This document shows positions 1 to 8,531 of a stretch of DNA of 53,358 bases, piece by piece. The stretch is from contig WFSG01000042.1 of assembly GCA_015486075.1 (NCBI GenBank), positions 1-53,358 of the forward strand, written 5' to 3'. The stretch comes from Deltaproteobacteria bacterium. Lineage in GTDB: Bacteria > Desulfobacterota > Desulfomonilia > UBA1062. The notes under the pieces were generated by a model, which saw nothing but the letters and a program-made list of their open reading frames with translations, was not told where the DNA came from and made no database searches. The translations under genes and the position numbers were made by a program. Each line of letters begins with the position of its first letter. Positions within the stretch are counted from its first letter, which is position 1.

Positions 1-1
1 A

Positions 2-136
2 TGCGGTGAGCATGCTGGTGAGCCTTCTTCGATTGACTTTTGTCACAGGGTTGGACTTGACTACGTGAGTTGCTCCCCCTACAGGGTACCCGTAGCAAGG
101 CTTGCTGCAGCCCACGCAGCTATAAATAACAAATAG
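2..136 (+). CDS. ppdK: Pyruvate, phosphate dikinase, C-terminal end (partial)
   Basis: Only the last 44 codons lie in the window; the gene enters from the left edge. The frame from base 2 reads [10 protein letters not shown], then an [18 protein letters not shown] stretch, and ends in [13 protein letters not shown]. This is the very conserved C-terminus of pyruvate, phosphate dikinase. The Cys of CGEH is the family's proton-transfer residue in the PEP/pyruvate-binding barrel. The enzyme interconverts pyruvate + ATP + Pi and PEP + AMP + PPi, usually for gluconeogenic or pyrophosphate-linked glycolytic flux in anaerobes. Its TAG stop shares one base with the GTG start of tmk, so the two are probably co-transcribed and translationally coupled. 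Confidence 0.9.
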   Translation, partial: CGEHAGEPSSIDFCHRVGLDYVSCSPYRVPVARLAAAHAAINNK

Positions 137-732
137 TGATAATAAGCTTTGAAGGGGGAGAAGGGGTGGGCAAGACCACCCAGGTAAAGCTCCTCTCATC
201 TTACCTCGAAAAGAAACATATCCCCTGGGTCTCCATTAGAGAACCCGGGGGATCTATGATATCAGAAAATATACGCGAACTGTTTCTAGAAAACAACAAT
301 CTAGATCCATGGACTGAGATCCTCTTTGTCCTTGCATCCAGGAGAGAAAATATAACCAAAATTATCACACCTGCCCTGTCCGAGGGAAGAATTGTCATCA
401 TAGACAGGTTCATAGAGTCCACGCTTGTTTACCAGGGCATACTTGGAGGTGTAGATAGCGGTGCAATAATCGACATTATGAAGTCTACCCACACCTATAT
501 GGAACCTGAAGTTACAGTATTACTTGATGCACCTGTCGAGATAAGCCTTCAGAGGATAAGGGCAAAGGATAGATTCGAGAATCTCCCACTCGAGTATCAT
601 GATAGGATACGAAGGGCATTCCTTGATATCTGTAACCAGAAGAGGCACCATGTGCTAGATGCAGCAAGACCCATAGAAGATGTCTGGGAGGATGTAGCAT
701 CTATACTGGAACCCTTCTTGGAAAAAGGCTAG
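136..732 (+). CDS. tmk: Thymidylate kinase
   Basis: Phosphorylates dTMP to dTDP with ATP in the cytosol, an essential step of dTTP synthesis. The N-terminal P-loop GGEGVGKTT (residues about 7-15) and the DRFIESTLVYQG segment (near residue 91), a variant of the family's DRY/H motif, are both visible. The predicted 198 aa is close to the usual 200-215. The GTG start overlaps the stop of the upstream dikinase by one base and leaves the P-loop at its normal distance from the N-terminus; no in-frame ATG lies closer. The next gene is convergent. Confidence 0.95.
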   Translation: MIISFEGGEGVGKTTQVKLLSSYLEKKHIPWVSIREPGGSMISENIRELFLENNNLDPWTEILFVLASRRENITKIITPALSEGRIVIIDRFIESTLVYQGILGGVDSGAIIDIMKSTHTYMEPEVTVLLDAPVEISLQRIRAKDRFENLPLEYHDRIRRAFLDICNQKRHHVLDAARPIEDVWEDVASILEPFLEKG

Positions 733-741
733 GTTAGAAGA

Positions 742-780
742 GGCCAAGCCTTTTATTGTATATGCAAGCAAGGCCTGGCC
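742..780. terminator. Imperfect inverted repeat between convergent tmk and thiolase genes
   Basis: GGCCAAGCCTT at 742-752 pairs with AAGGCCTGGCC at 770-780, with one mismatch and a 17-nt loop. It sits exactly between two convergent stop codons, so a shared terminator is plausible. No strong T-run follows on either side, which lowers confidence. Confidence 0.4.
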
Positions 781-793
781 ATGTCAAGAATCC

Positions 794-2044
794 CTAGATA
801 ATTTCAATGGCAGTTGCCATGGAAACACCGCCACCACCACACAGTGTTGCAAGACCAAGTGTCTTGTCTCTCTTTTTCATTGCATAAATAAGGGTTACAA
901 TGATCCTGCAGCCTGTGGCTCCAACTGGGTGGCCTAGTCCTATACCTGAACCGTTTACGTTTGTTATCTCCCGGTTCAGGCCGAGCTCTTTCTCGCAACC
1001 TAGATACTGGGCTGCAAACGCCTCGTTGAGTTCTATAAGCTCAAAGTCTTCCATGGTTAACCCTGACCTGTTCAGCAGGTCTTTGACAGCAGGCACTGGA
1101 CTGAGTCCCATAACAGACGGATGGCATGCCCCCCTTCCGACTGCCTTTATCCTTGCAAGGGGGTTGAGACCCAACTCTTTTGCCTTGTCTGCAGACATGA
1201 TAACCACTGCTGCTGCACCATCATTAAGACCGGATGAGTTGCCGGCAGTTACCTTTCCTATCTTTGGGATAAATGCAGGTGGTAACTTTGCTAGCTGTTC
1301 CATGGTCAGACCTGGCCTGAAATGCTCATCCTTGTCAAATATAATGGGAGGCTTGCCTTTTCTCTGTGGTACTTCAACTGGAACTATTTCATCTTTAAAA
1401 TCACCTTCTTTTGTTGCTCTCTCCGCGTTATTGTGTGATCTCAGAGCAATCTCGTCCATCTCCTCCCTGCTTATGTTGTGCAACTGTGCCACGAACTCGG
1501 CTGTGTGTCCCATGATGTACGGTTTACCCTTGAAGAGATCTAAAGGCATACCCTCCTTGACAGGACCGTCCTCTGGGTGAGGAATCAGGTGGGAGCCACA
1601 GTGAAGGCCGTGTATCATTGCATCTACAAGGGTCTTGTCCTGCAACCTTGCCCCCCACCTAGCTTCGGGCACCACGTAAGGCACACCAGACATATGCTCC
1701 ACTCCACCTGCCAGTATGATGTCAGCCATGCCAGCCTGTATCATAGCCATACCCGATACAACGGCCTCCATTGCAGAGATGCATACCCTATTTATAGTTA
1801 CAGCCGGCACTGTCTCAGGTATACCAGCCATAAGTGCAGCGACCCTGGCCACGTTGAGCGCATCAACAGGCTCCATGCAACAACCAAAACGCACATCATC
1901 TATTGTACCCGGCTCTATTCCCGCACGCCTTATGGCCTCTTTCATTACCACGCTTGCAATCTTTGCACCGTTCACATCCCTTAAAGATCCGCCAAAAGAA
2001 CCAATAGCGGTTCTACACGCTGAGACGATTACTACATCCTTCAT
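794..2044 (-). CDS. Thiolase (acetyl-CoA acetyltransferase family)
   Basis: A 416-aa thiolase that condenses or cleaves acyl-CoA units, acting in beta-oxidation or acetoacetyl-CoA formation in the cytosol. The nucleophile Cys88 lies in NRVCISAMEAV; the family more often has C-G/A-S, so the Ile after Cys is a small departure. The C-terminal NGSGIGLGHPVGATG carries the catalytic His, and LCGGGGVSMA carries the second catalytic Cys. A good ribosome site (GGAAGGAG) precedes the ATG. It stands alone on the minus strand, and whether it is degradative or biosynthetic cannot be told. The acyl-CoA ligase 38 kb away is consistent with fatty-acid use. Confidence 0.92.
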   Translation of the reverse strand: MKDVVIVSACRTAIGSFGGSLRDVNGAKIASVVMKEAIRRAGIEPGTIDDVRFGCCMEPVDALNVARVAALMAGIPETVPAVTINRVCISAMEAVVSGMAMIQAGMADIILAGGVEHMSGVPYVVPEARWGARLQDKTLVDAMIHGLHCGSHLIPHPEDGPVKEGMPLDLFKGKPYIMGHTAEFVAQLHNISREEMDEIALRSHNNAERATKEGDFKDEIVPVEVPQRKGKPPIIFDKDEHFRPGLTMEQLAKLPPAFIPKIGKVTAGNSSGLNDGAAAVVIMSADKAKELGLNPLARIKAVGRGACHPSVMGLSPVPAVKDLLNRSGLTMEDFELIELNEAFAAQYLGCEKELGLNREITNVNGSGIGLGHPVGATGCRIIVTLIYAMKKRDKTLGLATLCGGGGVSMATAIEII

Positions 2045-2476
2045 TACAACTCCTTCCTCATTGATTTGCTCTCCAGCCTCATTACAAGGCTAGAAATGAG
2101 CTCTCATTCATTTTCCTTTGAACCATTGAATAGCAGAAAGATTGCAAGAAGTAAAGGACACATTTACGCATGCCATCATATGTTGTTATGGTAAGATAGT
2201 TTCTCCAGTTATATCCTTATCTGCATTCTTCTCATATTCTGTGTCTTGGATACACCTAAGTAGCGTTTGTAAAGGCGTTATGCCTTGACAGAGTGGCATA
2301 AATACAATAGTTAGAGCACGGGGATATTTGCAGGGAATTTCTATGGCCATAAGCTATACTAGCTACTTGCCATCAGCGTAAGGGCAACAAGAATGCAGGA
2401 CTGTACAGTCATAAGCTTACATATATGTCGGCCATTTTGTTGGGGTCTTTGAAGGGCATGGAGAACAGGAGCCTTC
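2045..2476. other. Divergent intergenic region between thiolase and murI
   Basis: No convincing gene in 432 bases. It must hold the promoters of both divergent genes, but I see no hexamer pair with good spacing: a TTGACA at 2285-2290 and a TACAAT at 2303-2308 are only 12 bases apart. A short dyad near the thiolase end is listed separately. The murI start has a CAGGAG ribosome site just upstream. Confidence 0.6.
2095..2108. promoter_or_regulatory. AATGAG-CT-CTCATT dyad upstream of thiolase
   Basis: Two perfect 6-base arms around a 2-base centre, about 50 bases upstream of the thiolase ATG. The shape resembles operators bound by TetR-family regulators of fatty-acid genes. Assignment rests on shape and position only; it may be chance. 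Confidence 0.25.
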
Positions 2477-3271
2477 ATGAAATATAACAAGATTGGCATC
2501 TTCGATTCAGGCATGGGGGGACTCACTGTATTAAAGGAGATGCTCAAGCGCATAAATGGATTGGACATGGTATACTTCGGCGATACTGCTCGTCTTCCCT
2601 ATGGAACAAAGTCTCCTGATGTTATAAAACAATACACGCTTGAATGTTCCAGGTTTCTGGTCGAGCAGGGTATAGACATGCTGGTCCTTGCATGTAACAC
2701 AGCATCTGCCCATGCCATATCTATGGTGAGAAATGAGCTCAATATACCTGTCATGGGTGTCATAGAGGCAGGGGTAAAGGCCGCCGTTTCAACAGGTGCA
2801 TCAAGAATAGGGGTGATAGGGACAACAGCCACTATAAAAAGCAACACCTATGCCAATGCCATAAGGGCCATAAGGCCGGAAGTCGATGTTGTAAGCAAGG
2901 CATGTCCTTTGTTCGTACCACTTGTGGAAGAAGGTATGTTTGACGACGAGGTGACCGAGTTGGTTGCAAAGAGATATCTTGAAGGGCTTATATCTTACGG
3001 TATAGATACCCTGTTGCTAGGCTGCACTCATTATCCCTTACTAAGGGGTGTTATAGGCAAGGTAATGGGTAATGGTATCAGCATAGTGGATTCTGCTGCA
3101 ACAACGGCTGCTGCAGTAGCTAGGATGGTTCATGGGGAATACGAGTGTAAGGAATCACCAGATGTGGTATATTATTTCACGGATCTGACACAGTCATATT
3201 TAAAACTGGGTGAGTTGGTCCTGGGCCGCCACATGGACAATGTAATAAAGGTAGATCTTGATGGACGCTAG
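2477..3271 (+). CDS. murI: Glutamate racemase
   Basis: Interconverts L- and D-glutamate without cofactor, supplying D-Glu for peptidoglycan. Both catalytic cysteine motifs are present: ACNTASAHA (near residue 73) and GCTHYPLL (near residue 183). The N-terminal FDSGMGGLTVLKEM is also family-typical. Length (264 aa) is normal. The ATG is preceded by CAGGAG at a workable distance. The EF-G gene follows within a dozen bases on the same strand, probably in one transcript. Confidence 0.95.
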   Translation: MKYNKIGIFDSGMGGLTVLKEMLKRINGLDMVYFGDTARLPYGTKSPDVIKQYTLECSRFLVEQGIDMLVLACNTASAHAISMVRNELNIPVMGVIEAGVKAAVSTGASRIGVIGTTATIKSNTYANAIRAIRPEVDVVSKACPLFVPLVEEGMFDDEVTELVAKRYLEGLISYGIDTLLLGCTHYPLLRGVIGKVMGNGISIVDSAATTAAAVARMVHGEYECKESPDVVYYFTDLTQSYLKLGELVLGRHMDNVIKVDLDGR

Positions 3272-3283
3272 GTGGTAAGGATC

Positions 3284-5302
3284 ATGGCGAGGGATACCAG
3301 AAAAGTCAGGAACATAGGCTTCGTGGCGCACATAGATGCTGGAAAAACAACTGTCACGGAGAGGGTCCTTTTCTACACAGGTAGGATTCACCGTATGGGT
3401 GAAGTCCATGATGGACAGGCAACCATGGACTGGATGCCCCAGGAGCAGGAGAGAGGTATTACCATAACCTCGGCAGTTACAACATGCTACTGGAAATCAC
3501 ACGAAATCCACATAATAGATACCCCAGGCCATGTTGATTTCACAATAGAGGTGGAGCGTAGCCTCAGGGTCTTGGATGGTGCAATAATGATCTTGTGCGG
3601 TGTTGGTGGAGTCGAAGCACAGACCGAAACCGTTTGGCACCAGGCGAGGAGATACAGGGTGCCCATTATTGCTTTTGTAAACAAGCTCGACAGGCTGGGC
3701 GCTGATTTTAACGAGGTCGTGAGGCAAATGAGAGAACACTTTGATCTCCATATACTCCCTGTGCAGATCCCCTACTACGAAGGGCCCGAGTTCAAGGGCA
3801 TAATAGACCTTGTGCGCTGGTGCAAGATCATATGGAGAGATGATGATCAGGGAGTGACGTACTCCGAGGTTCCAATTGACGAGGAAATGATAGAAAAGGC
3901 AGGTAATGCCAGGGAGAATATGATAGAAAGCATTGCAGACCTGGATGATACAATAATGGAAAGGTATATCTCCGGTGAGGAAATGGACGAGCAAAGCCTC
4001 AACTCTGCAATCAAGAATCTTACTATCAACAATATGGCTGTGCCTGTACTCTGCGGGTCAGCTCTCAGAAACAAGGGCATACAGCCATTGATGGATGCCA
4101 TTGTTAACTACCTGCCTTCCCCAATGGACACACATCCTATTGTTATTCATGATACATTGACAGGTGAAAAGCTAAAGATAACAAGTGATCCCAGGGGACC
4201 ATTGTGCGTCTACGTGTTCAAGATCTACATGGAAGAGGGGAGAAGGCTCGTATACCTAAGGGTATACTCCGGAACTCTCACAGTTGGATCCGAGGTCTAC
4301 AATGCAACTAGGGACAAAACAGAAAGGATAGCAAGATTGTTCAGAATGCATGCACATCGCAAGGAAAGACTGGACAAGGCAATTGCTGGAGATATAGTTG
4401 CAACAGTGGGCCTGAAAGAATCCATAACAGGCGACACGCTTACAGAGAAGGGTCACTCCTTTGTGCTTGAGCCTATAAGTGCATCTAAGCCCGTTATATC
4501 TGTTGCAGTGGAGCCCAAGACAGGCGGCGATACCATGAAGAGGCTTGTAAGTGCAACAGAAAAGCTGACCATAGAAGACCCTACCCTGAAGGTGCACGAG
4601 GATCCCGATACTGGTCAGCTAATACTTGAGGGTATGGGAGAGCTGCATCTCGAGGTAGCAACAGAGAGACTGAGAAATGACTTTGGCCTTGACATAAACG
4701 TTAGCAAACCACAGGTACTATACTGTGCAACGGCAGAAAAAGAGGCCTCCTCGGATGTAACCTTCGACAAGAAGATAGGTGAAGAGATACATTACGGCAA
4801 GGTGAGGCTCACTCTCATGCCAGGCCAGAGGGGTGAAGGTAACAAATTCCAAATAGAGAACAATCTTCCAGATGATATACACGAAGCAATACGCATGGGA
4901 CTTGAAGAGGCATGCCTATCTGACCCTGTACATGGATTCGAGGTGATCGATGTGGTCGTGAAGGTAGTAAGAAGTGAACTTGATGCAAGGTCAACGACAA
5001 TCGGCATGAAGATAGCTGCCCACATGGCACTCCAAGAGGCCCTAAAGAAAGCAGGTATCGTAATACTGGAACCCATTATGGAGTTGGAGTTACTCGTCCC
5101 CGAGGAATTCGTGGGAGACGTTGTGGGTGACCTGAGTGCTAGAAAAACGGATATAATAGGTATGGAGCCAAAGGGTCAATTCCACGAAATAAAGGCAAAG
5201 ATTTGCCTTTCAAGGACCTTTGGCTACTCGACCGATCTCAGGTCGCTTACAAGGGGAAGGGGAAGTTTTACCATGAAGTTCCTCGGATATGACAGGTTGT
5301 AG
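3284..5302 (+). CDS. fusA: Elongation factor G
   Basis: Translational GTPase catalysing ribosomal translocation (and with RRF, recycling). G-domain motifs run in order: [22 protein letters not shown] and a CGSALRNKG variant of the G5 SAL motif. EF-G domains II-V follow, and the protein ends in FLGYDRL. About 672 aa, slightly short of the typical 690-705. I chose the ATG giving [12 protein letters not shown] because that spacing to RNIG matches other EF-Gs; an in-frame GTG at 3272, right after the murI stop, is the alternative. The gene lies outside the usual rpsL-rpsG-fusA-tuf operon, so it may be a second copy (FusA2-type). Confidence 0.9.
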   Translation: MARDTRKVRNIGFVAHIDAGKTTVTERVLFYTGRIHRMGEVHDGQATMDWMPQEQERGITITSAVTTCYWKSHEIHIIDTPGHVDFTIEVERSLRVLDGAIMILCGVGGVEAQTETVWHQARRYRVPIIAFVNKLDRLGADFNEVVRQMREHFDLHILPVQIPYYEGPEFKGIIDLVRWCKIIWRDDDQGVTYSEVPIDEEMIEKAGNARENMIESIADLDDTIMERYISGEEMDEQSLNSAIKNLTINNMAVPVLCGSALRNKGIQPLMDAIVNYLPSPMDTHPIVIHDTLTGEKLKITSDPRGPLCVYVFKIYMEEGRRLVYLRVYSGTLTVGSEVYNATRDKTERIARLFRMHAHRKERLDKAIAGDIVATVGLKESITGDTLTEKGHSFVLEPISASKPVISVAVEPKTGGDTMKRLVSATEKLTIEDPTLKVHEDPDTGQLILEGMGELHLEVATERLRNDFGLDINVSKPQVLYCATAEKEASSDVTFDKKIGEEIHYGKVRLTLMPGQRGEGNKFQIENNLPDDIHEAIRMGLEEACLSDPVHGFEVIDVVVKVVRSELDARSTTIGMKIAAHMALQEALKKAGIVILEPIMELELLVPEEFVGDVVGDLSARKTDIIGMEPKGQFHEIKAKICLSRTFGYSTDLRSLTRGRGSFTMKFLGYDRL

Positions 5303-5311
5303 AGGTTTTAA

Positions 5312-6151
5312 ATGCCCGTAAAAAGGTTCAGGTGGATTATCGATGTTGCCTTTCTCACTCTAATCCTCTGGATAGTATCTGGCATAATAACGGATGTACT
5401 ATCATACAAGCTTTACAGGATGCCAGTACCTGGGAAGAAAACGGCAAGATCCCTTCAAGAGGACAAACATGTACCACATGGACCCGAATATTACGCTATA
5501 ATACAAAATAGGAACCTGTTCCACGCAATGCCAAACAAGGCCACGGTCCAAGGCAAAAACTCTGAAGAGGACGTTATAAGGCCACTCGCCGAGATGGGTC
5601 TGACCTTAAGGGGTACAATAACTGGCCCCAGGGAGCTAGCTAGGGCCATTATAGAAAAAGATGGCAAACAAGACCTTTACAAGCTTGGTGACACCATAAA
5701 AGGTGCTACCATCGTTGCTATTTACAGAAACAAGGTTATCATGGATGTTGGTGGACAGGAACAGATGCTGGTTGTATCCGAGGGTCCTAGTGGCGGTACA
5801 AAGACTGTAAGCGCTAGAGTCTACAGGAGATACAAGCATCGATCGAGTATGTCACCTGGCTTTGCCGATGTGATGCAACACCTAGACAGGTACATAGGAA
5901 AGGCAAGGATAGTTCCTTACTTTAAAGGGGGTAGGCCTTACGGATTCAGGATAAACAACGTTGCCAAGAACACCCAGATATACAAGCTTGGGGTAAGGTC
6001 CGGTGATATCATAAAGTCAGTAAACGGTATGCCAATCAGAACGCCGGAAGATGCATTCAAAGCATACCAGGATATAAAGGACGCTACATCCATGGACGTA
6101 GAAGTCGAGAGAAGAGGAAACTCTTTAAGATTAACCATACCCTTGAAATAA
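5312..6151 (+). CDS. gspC: Type II secretion inner-membrane protein GspC-like
   Basis: A 279-aa bitopic protein that in type II secretion links the inner-membrane platform to the secretin. It has one N-terminal membrane helix (about residues 9-30), then a periplasmic homology region with IIQNRNLFHAMP and a short beta domain (LAEMGLTLRGTITG...). The C-terminal PDZ domain (about 200-275) includes the GVRSGDIIKSVNG loop. That order is GspC. It opens a tight same-strand run with the ATPase, TPR protein, secretin and GspE, and starts 9 bases after the EF-G stop. Confidence 0.85.
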   Translation: MPVKRFRWIIDVAFLTLILWIVSGIITDVLSYKLYRMPVPGKKTARSLQEDKHVPHGPEYYAIIQNRNLFHAMPNKATVQGKNSEEDVIRPLAEMGLTLRGTITGPRELARAIIEKDGKQDLYKLGDTIKGATIVAIYRNKVIMDVGGQEQMLVVSEGPSGGTKTVSARVYRRYKHRSSMSPGFADVMQHLDRYIGKARIVPYFKGGRPYGFRINNVAKNTQIYKLGVRSGDIIKSVNGMPIRTPEDAFKAYQDIKDATSMDVEVERRGNSLRLTIPLK

Positions 6152-6190
6152 AGAAAGGTATGGAGGGTGTAGACAAGGTATAATAAGACC

Positions 6191-7729
6191 ATGTATAAAA
6201 AATTTTTTGGCTTAAGAGAAAAGCCGTTTAATCTCACCCCAGACCCTGAATATTTCTACATGTCAAGTGTACACAGGGAGGCACTTTCGCACCTGCTCTT
6301 CGGCATAGAGCAAAGAAAGGGTTTTATCATGATAACGGGCGAGGTGGGTGCAGGCAAAACCACCTTATGCAGGGCCCTTTTATCATCCGTACCAAAGAAT
6401 ACTCATACAGCACTTATTCTTAATCCGTCCTTGTCTGCAATAGAGCTATTAAGAACAATAAATCAGGAATTCGGACTTGTTGCAAAGGGTGAGATGTCCA
6501 AGAAAGAACTTTTAGATGACCTTAATGATTTCTTGCTGGATGTACTGTCGAAAGGTGGTAATGCTGTAATTATAATCGACGAATGCCAGAATCTCTCTCC
6601 AGAGGTGCTTGAACAGGTGAGGATGTTGTCCAATCTGGAGACCGAGAAGGAGAAACTCTTGCAAATAGTTCTCATAGGACAGCCTGAGCTTGCCAAGACT
6701 CTTTCCATGCCATCTCTCAAGCAAATAAATGACAGGATAACCTTGAGGTATTACATGGGACCTCTCTCGCTTTCAGAGACCGGTGATTATATCTACCACA
6801 GGCTGACAGTGGCAGGTTCACACGGCGACATAAGGTTCAGCCGTTCTGCTATAAGGCTCATATACGGATTCTCCGGGGGTTTACCAAGACGTATAAACGT
6901 GGTTGCCGAGAGATCCATGATATTTGCATATCTCAAAAGCACTAGAAACATATCAAGACGCGTAGTCAAGGCCGCGTTAAAAGAAATAAAGGGTGAACTG
7001 CCTAGCTCTAAAAATCTTGGCTGGCGTCTTGTCATCATAACTACCCTTGTCGTAGTACTGGGCATTGCAGTTTTCTTCTCGAGGCCTTACATCCCAATGG
7101 GCATAGATTACTTATCAAGAAAATTCAAAGAGCCTGCCAAGGTGTCCATGCAGGTGAAACCCGTAACAAAGAAGAAGCAGCAGCTGACAAGGCCAGTAAA
7201 CAAAAAGCAAGGCAATGTGGCTACCTGGACAGTGACTGACTATGACAGGGCTTATGTCATGCTCCATACCCTTCCAGGCGTTGCCAGGGCCTTTGATACG
7301 CTAAACCTACATCCGCAACCCGATGTATTGAGATACATACCCAGGCCTTTTATAGTATGCGTGGACAATGGTTATGCAGTTGTAATAAAGGCAGATAAAG
7401 ACCACGTAAGAGTAATGACCTCTGACATGAAATCCATTGACATTCCTGTAAAAACATTCGTTACAGAATACAAGTGGAATGTCATGGTGCCCTACAAGAA
7501 AGAAGAAAGCAAGGTATGCCAGCTCACTGACCAGGGGAAGGACGTCCTCACCATACAGTCCGTGCTTTACAACTACGGGTATCTGTCAAAGAAACCAGAT
7601 GGCTTTTACGATTTTGAGACAGCAAAGGGCGTGGAAAAGGTACAGGAAGTATTTGGCCTTACAAGGGACGGCATTGCAGGCCCTGATACCTTCAGCCTGC
7701 TGGAGATTATTGGCAAGGTGAAGGGATGA
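6191..7729 (+). CDS. ExeA/GspA-type AAA ATPase with peptidoglycan-binding domain
   Basis: Residues 1-265 form an AAA ATPase with Walker A GEVGAGKTT (50-58) and Walker B AVIIIDECQNL (near 125). One membrane helix follows (about 278-298), and the periplasmic part ends in a PG_binding_1-type domain (about 450-505). This is the layout of ExeA/GspA, which together with GspB helps the secretin pass through peptidoglycan. The family-typical start MYKKFFGLREKPFNLTPDP is intact. The stop overlaps the next start (ATGA), consistent with coupling to the GspB-like protein. Confidence 0.9.
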   Translation: MYKKFFGLREKPFNLTPDPEYFYMSSVHREALSHLLFGIEQRKGFIMITGEVGAGKTTLCRALLSSVPKNTHTALILNPSLSAIELLRTINQEFGLVAKGEMSKKELLDDLNDFLLDVLSKGGNAVIIIDECQNLSPEVLEQVRMLSNLETEKEKLLQIVLIGQPELAKTLSMPSLKQINDRITLRYYMGPLSLSETGDYIYHRLTVAGSHGDIRFSRSAIRLIYGFSGGLPRRINVVAERSMIFAYLKSTRNISRRVVKAALKEIKGELPSSKNLGWRLVIITTLVVVLGIAVFFSRPYIPMGIDYLSRKFKEPAKVSMQVKPVTKKKQQLTRPVNKKQGNVATWTVTDYDRAYVMLHTLPGVARAFDTLNLHPQPDVLRYIPRPFIVCVDNGYAVVIKADKDHVRVMTSDMKSIDIPVKTFVTEYKWNVMVPYKKEESKVCQLTDQGKDVLTIQSVLYNYGYLSKKPDGFYDFETAKGVEKVQEVFGLTRDGIAGPDTFSLLEIIGKVKG

Positions 7730-8517
7730 GCTCTATTTACGATGCCCTGAAGCGCATCCAGGAAGAAAGAGAAAGAATTACCAGCAGGTACGTGATATAT
7801 CCAGCAATAAGGATAAGGAAGGCGATGCCTGCATGGCTAATGACTCTCATTGTAATAGGTGGTGTTGCAAGCGGATTTGTCATTGCCCTCAGTATGAGAA
7901 ACTCCATAATAACCTCGAGAAAGGTCGAGGGCAATATAAAGGCCCATGTGATTTCCCAGGAGGTATCACCAAGGTTGCTTACAAGATTGAAATCCGAAGG
8001 TGATAACCAGGGTCAGCCCATCAACATCGTTCACTCGCTTATGTTCCGGGCTGACATTAAGAAGAACAAGGGTGACCTTATGGGGGCCATGAACATATAT
8101 AACAAGGTAATAAAAATGGATCCAAATGCCGTTGAGGCATATATAAAACTAGGCAATATATACTTTGCCATAAAGGAATATGACAAGGCGCTAGGCATGT
8201 ATACAAAGGCAGGCGAGTTAAAAAAGGACGATGCACGGATACTTAACAACATAGGTAGCATACTTTTTATAAAGGGGGACATAGCTAATGCCATCTTTTA
8301 CTTCAAGAGGGCTATGGCCGTGTCAGATGACTATGCTGAACCTGCCTACAACATGGCCTGTGTTTATGCAAGGAAAGGTGATATGCACTCGGCTTTGGTC
8401 TTGCTAAAGAAGGCCATGTCCATATCAGGTGATGTTCGTTCATGGGCTCTTACAGATCCTGACCTCAAGAGTTTGAGAGGTACAAAGGGATTTCGCACCA
8501 TGCTCGGTCTCAGGTAA
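7726..8517 (+). CDS. GspB-like membrane protein with TPR domain
   Basis: The N-terminus MSSIYDALKRIQEERE resembles the short cytoplasmic head of GspB-type partners of ExeA. One membrane helix follows (about residues 36-55), then several tetratricopeptide repeats (about 100-230) such as AVEAYIKLGNIYFAIKEYDK. The ATGA overlap with the ExeA-like gene supports a functional pair. The TPR part probably acts in the periplasm, binding secretion components or the secretin. The family name rests on position and the N-terminus; TPRs alone give little specificity. Confidence 0.75.
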   Translation: MSSIYDALKRIQEERERITSRYVIYPAIRIRKAMPAWLMTLIVIGGVASGFVIALSMRNSIITSRKVEGNIKAHVISQEVSPRLLTRLKSEGDNQGQPINIVHSLMFRADIKKNKGDLMGAMNIYNKVIKMDPNAVEAYIKLGNIYFAIKEYDKALGMYTKAGELKKDDARILNNIGSILFIKGDIANAIFYFKRAMAVSDDYAEPAYNMACVYARKGDMHSALVLLKKAMSISGDVRSWALTDPDLKSLRGTKGFRTMLGLR

Positions 8518-8531
8518 TAGGGGGTAATAGA

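Noticed and set aside
900-1984. Long plus-strand frames opposite the thiolase
   Set aside because: Shadows of the antisense thiolase; compositions are Ser/Thr/Pro-rich with no motif or ribosome site.
2285-2308. TTGACA and TACAAT as a promoter for murI
   Set aside because: Only 12 bases between hexamers; standard spacing is 16-18.
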